A DNA stretch of 7,274 bases from an uncultured Chlorobiaceae bacterium (GTDB lineage: Bacteria; Bacteroidota; Chlorobiia; Chlorobiales; Chlorobiaceae), in contig CAIXCO010000243.1 of NCBI GenBank assembly GCA_903917955.1, positions 1 through 7,274 on the forward strand, read 5' to 3'. Both the position numbers and the translations under genes were made by a program. Of this stretch, positions 5,186 through 7,274 are shown one piece after another. Numbering within the stretch: the stretch's first letter is position 1; each line of letters starts with the position of its first letter. The notes below the pieces were generated by a model that saw only the letters and a list, made by a program, of their open reading frames with translations, was not told where the DNA came from and searched no databases.

Positions 5186-6883
5186 TTATTTATTTTCAAG
5201 AGAAACAGGGTTTTTCAGGATTGCGCCGGTATTGGCCGAGGTGACCATTTGCGCATACCTTGCCAGATATCCTTTTTTTATTTTTGGTTCAAATGGTTTC
5301 AGCAGTGCCAGCCTCTCATTGATGATTGCGTCGGTGAGGTTGACCGAGATGCTTCTGCCGGGAATATCAATGGTGATTGAGTCGCCGTTTTGCAGGGCGG
5401 CAATCGGGCCGCGCTCGGCAGCTTCGGGGGAGATGTGGCCGATGCAGGCGCCTCGTGATCCTCCGGAGAATCGTCCGTCGGTTATGAGTGCAACCGACTC
5501 GCCGAGACCTCTGCCCATGATGGCGCTGGTGGGGGAGAGCATCTCCGGCATTCCGGGGCCTCCTTTTGGTCCTTCGTAGCGGATGACCACCACATCGCCC
5601 GGTTTGACATCATCATCCATAATGCCTTTGATGGCATCATCCTGGCAGTCGTAAATTTTTGCCGGGCCGGTGTGTTGCATCATTTCCGGGGCTACGGCGC
5701 CGGTTTTGACCACGGCTCCCTGCGGAGCAAGATTTCCGAAAAGGACGGCGAGGCCGCCTGTAGCCGAGTATGGTTCTTCAACGCTTCTGATGACCGAGCG
5801 GTCGAGAACTTCGGCTTCGGCAATATTTTCGCCAAGTGTTTTGCCGGTTACGGTGAGGGCGGAGAGGTCAAGAAGCCCCTCAATCTGGCTGAGCTCGTAC
5901 AAAATGGCCGATACGCCGCCAGCGCGGTCTACATCTTCGATATGAACGGCCATGGTAGCGGGGCTCACCTTGCAGATATAGGGTGTTCTGGCCGAAAGGG
6001 CGTTCAGTTCTGAAAAATCGAAGTCAAGTTCAGCTTCGTTGGCGATGGCGAGTGTGTGCAGGATGGTGTTGGTGCTACCGCCCATTGCAAAATCGAGGGC
6101 AAAAGCGTTGAGCAGCGAACTGCGGGTGAGAATGTCGCGTGGTTTAATATCCCGTTTTACCAGATCGATAATGCGGCGGGAGGCCTCTTTGACCAGCTCG
6201 TTGCGCCGGGGGTCGATGGCAAGAATGGTGCCGTTGCCGGGAAGGGCAAAGCCAAGTGCTTCGCTGAGGCAGTTCATTGAGTTAGCGGTGAACATGCCGG
6301 AACAGGAGCCGCAACCGGGGCAGGCGCTCTCTTCGATGGTGTCGAGCTCTTCATTGCTGATTTTTCCGGCGCTGTACTGGCCGACTGCTTCAAAGACGGA
6401 GATAAGGTCAACGGTTTTGCCCGCAGGGGTGTGGCCGGCTTTCATGGGGCCGCCAGAGACAAAGATGACCGGGATGTTGATGCGCAGTGCGGCCATCATC
6501 ATGCCGGGGGTGATTTTGTCGCAGTTCGGAATGCAGACAAGTCCGTCGAGGCGGTGGGCTTCGGCGACGGTTTCGACACTGTCGGCAATGAGTTCACGGC
6601 TTGCAAGGGAGTAGCGCATGCCGATATGGCCCATCGCAATGCCGTCGCAGACGCCGATGGTATTGAATTCAAAGGGAACTCCTCCAGCCTTGCGAACCTC
6701 CTCTTTTGCGATGCGGCCCAGTTCCTGCAGGTGGGAGTGGCCGGGGATCAGTTCGTTATAGGAGTTGCAGATCCCGATAAAGGGCTTTTTGAAGTCACTA
6801 TTGGAGACAATGGAGCCTGTGGCTTTAAGAAGGCTGCGGTGTGGTGCTTTTTCAAACCCTGTTTTAATGGTATCAGATCTCAT
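5186..6883 (-). CDS. ilvD: Dihydroxy-acid dehydratase
   Basis: It dehydrates 2,3-dihydroxyisovalerate and 2,3-dihydroxy-3-methylvalerate to the 2-keto acids that are transaminated to valine and isoleucine; it is cytoplasmic. The 565-residue product has normal full length. Motifs in order: GICNSYNELIPGHSHL (37-52), NTIGVCDGIAMGHIGMRYSL (74-93), PNCDKITPGM (119-128, with cluster Cys121 and Lys123), CPGCGSCSGMFTANSMNCL (188-206, with Cys194 as a likely cluster ligand), MGGSTNT (267-273), and TDGRFSGGSRG (468-478). At residues 47-49 it reads PGH, as in E. coli IlvD, where the [2Fe-2S] enzymes of plants and mycobacteria have a third cysteine (PCN). An oxygen-labile [4Fe-4S] cluster is therefore inferred. 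ATG 6883 is the natural start, since family homology begins at once, although no strong ribosome binding site precedes it. It is the first gene of the ilvDB operon, 22 bases after a possible attenuator. Confidence 0.97.
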   Translation of the reverse strand: MRSDTIKTGFEKAPHRSLLKATGSIVSNSDFKKPFIGICNSYNELIPGHSHLQELGRIAKEEVRKAGGVPFEFNTIGVCDGIAMGHIGMRYSLASRELIADSVETVAEAHRLDGLVCIPNCDKITPGMMMAALRINIPVIFVSGGPMKAGHTPAGKTVDLISVFEAVGQYSAGKISNEELDTIEESACPGCGSCSGMFTANSMNCLSEALGFALPGNGTILAIDPRRNELVKEASRRIIDLVKRDIKPRDILTRSSLLNAFALDFAMGGSTNTILHTLAIANEAELDFDFSELNALSARTPYICKVSPATMAVHIEDVDRAGGVSAILYELSQIEGLLDLSALTVTGKTLGENIAEAEVLDRSVIRSVEEPYSATGGLAVLFGNLAPQGAVVKTGAVAPEMMQHTGPAKIYDCQDDAIKGIMDDDVKPGDVVVIRYEGPKGGPGMPEMLSPTSAIMGRGLGESVALITDGRFSGGSRGACIGHISPEAAERGPIAALQNGDSITIDIPGRSISVNLTDAIINERLALLKPFEPKIKKGYLARYAQMVTSANTGAILKNPVSLENK

Positions 6884-6905
6884 GGCAGTAAATTTTTTGG
6901 CTGTT

Positions 6906-6938
6906 AAAAAGATATCTCCGGGGCTGCCGATCCCGAAG
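6906..6938 (-). terminator. Candidate intrinsic terminator (attenuator) before ilvD
   Basis: On the minus strand, CTTCGGG (6938-6932) and CCCGGAG (6922-6916) form a 7-bp stem with one U-G pair and a 9-base loop. TTTTT (6910-6906) begins 5 bases after the stem. It ends 22 bases before the ilvD start codon, with no other gene between, so its job would be premature termination of the ilv message rather than ending an upstream gene. The T-run is short and not flush with the stem, so termination would be partial at best. Confidence 0.4.
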
Positions 6939-6946
6939 CCACAGTG

Positions 6947-7001
6947 AAGATAAGATTGAAAAAAGAAAAATGGACTTGGGAGCGGGTTTTCGTCTTATCT
7001 T
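6947..7001 (-). promoter_or_regulatory. 9-bp inverted repeat in the ilvD leader
   Basis: On the minus strand AAGATAAGA (7001-6993) is followed, after 37 bases, by its perfect inverted copy TCTTATCTT (6955-6947). The first arm contains the stop codon of the leader ORF. The second arm could instead pair with GAGATA (6918-6913), which overlaps the 3' arm of the terminator hairpin. The element could therefore switch the terminator on or off, depending on where a ribosome sits. Confidence 0.4.
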
Positions 7002-7117
7002 ACCGCAGTAACGGCTACGACCCCTGATTTGAGGGTGTTTGGCGTGCGCTTTGTTGCGGGTTTTTCACTGCCGCAGATGAAAAAAATGCCCTGTGAATTG
7101 AGTGCAGCCGTTGCCAT
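6995..7117 (-). CDS. Putative valine-containing leader peptide of the ilvDB operon
   Basis: A 40-codon ORF runs from ATG 7117-7115 to TAA 6997-6995, 112 bases before ilvD. It begins MATAALNSQG and ends SGVVAVTAVR, so 4 of the last 8 codons are valine (gtc, gta, gtt, gta), directly before the 9-bp inverted repeat. In enteric bacteria ilv operons are controlled by leader peptides with clusters of Val, Ile or Leu codons that stall the ribosome when the charged tRNA is scarce. The position, order and stop codon inside a stem fit that scheme. Against it: no ribosome binding site is visible, the cluster is weaker than the long Val runs of E. coli ilvBL, and a 40-codon ORF can arise by chance. Confidence 0.35.
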   Translation of the reverse strand: MATAALNSQGIFFICGSEKPATKRTPNTLKSGVVAVTAVR

Positions 7118-7195
7118 TGAAAAGTTTTTTTCGGTGGTAAACGAAAATTCGACTCAAACTACATTTAAACTTTTATTAAAACAAACATTAAAAAT

Positions 7196-7224
7196 GTTAT
7201 AATCTGGTGGATATTTGCTGTTTA
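7196..7224 (-). promoter_or_regulatory. Candidate promoter of the ilv leader and operon
   Basis: On the minus strand TAAACA (7224-7219), a 17-base spacer and TATAAC (7201-7196) match the -35/-10 pattern at 4 and 5 of 6 positions. Transcription would start near 7189 and the leader ORF begins about 70 bases later. The area is AT-rich, so chance matches are likely. A perfect TATAAT overlaps on the plus strand (7198-7203) and could serve a divergent gene beyond the window. A small palindrome, AACATT-AAA-AATGTT (7184-7198), lies at the predicted start. Confidence 0.3.
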
Positions 7225-7274
7225 TTCTGTACCGTTAGCGTTATACATTTTTAAGCAACCAGATTAACAATCTC

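Noticed and set aside
6039..6614. 191-codon open frame on the plus strand, with others at 5232-5579 and 6431-6907
   Set aside because: All are antisense to ilvD, which is full length with all motifs; these are shadow frames.
1..7274. DGR template repeat, reverse transcriptase, CRISPR array, tRNA or insertion sequence
   Set aside because: I looked for a second copy of the SUMF1 3' end, reverse transcriptase motifs, regularly spaced repeats, tRNA-like arms and transposase genes and found none.

Overview
The window carries two different kinds of DNA. From about 3457 to the right end, on the minus strand, lies a housekeeping block for branched-chain amino acid synthesis: a leader region (6884-7274), ilvD (dihydroxy-acid dehydratase) and ilvB (acetolactate synthase large subunit). 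The two genes abut or overlap and are read as one operon. From 1 to about 3330 lies an accessory-looking block: the 3' end of a type III restriction enzyme gene, an AT-rich PAS gene with a C-terminal four-cysteine module, a stand-alone formylglycine-generating-enzyme-like (SUMF1-like) gene, and, convergent with it on the minus strand, a multi-pass membrane protein of unknown function with a signal peptide.

The protein sequences look like those of green sulfur bacteria (Chlorobiaceae, Chlorobium/Pelodictyon type). This is an impression from the ilv proteins, the SUMF1-like paralogue and the PAS/Cys4 architecture, not a search result. The ilvD product has the PGH motif of the oxygen-sensitive [4Fe-4S] class of dehydratase, which would fit an anaerobe.

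How the genes work together: IlvB makes acetolactate or acetohydroxybutyrate, and IlvD performs the later dehydration to the 2-keto acids of valine and isoleucine. The acetolactate synthase small subunit (ilvN/ilvH) and ilvC, commonly found right after ilvB, are absent; the membrane protein follows ilvB instead. The ilv block therefore ends at a junction with accessory DNA. Upstream of ilvD I find a possible attenuation system: a 40-codon leader ORF ending in a valine cluster (4 Val in the last 8 codons), a 9-bp inverted repeat whose first arm spans the leader stop codon, and a GC-rich hairpin followed by five T just before ilvD.

The most notable accessory signal is the 3' end of the SUMF1-like gene. 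Between fixed blocks (RGGSW, CRSA and VGFR), the variable-looking codons nearly all end in C or T and encode no residue that needs a purine-ending codon. That is what adenine-directed mutagenesis by a diversity-generating retroelement (DGR) would leave. No reverse transcriptase or template repeat lies in the window, so this is a candidate remote target that a genome search could test. No tRNA, rRNA, CRISPR array or insertion sequence was recognised.
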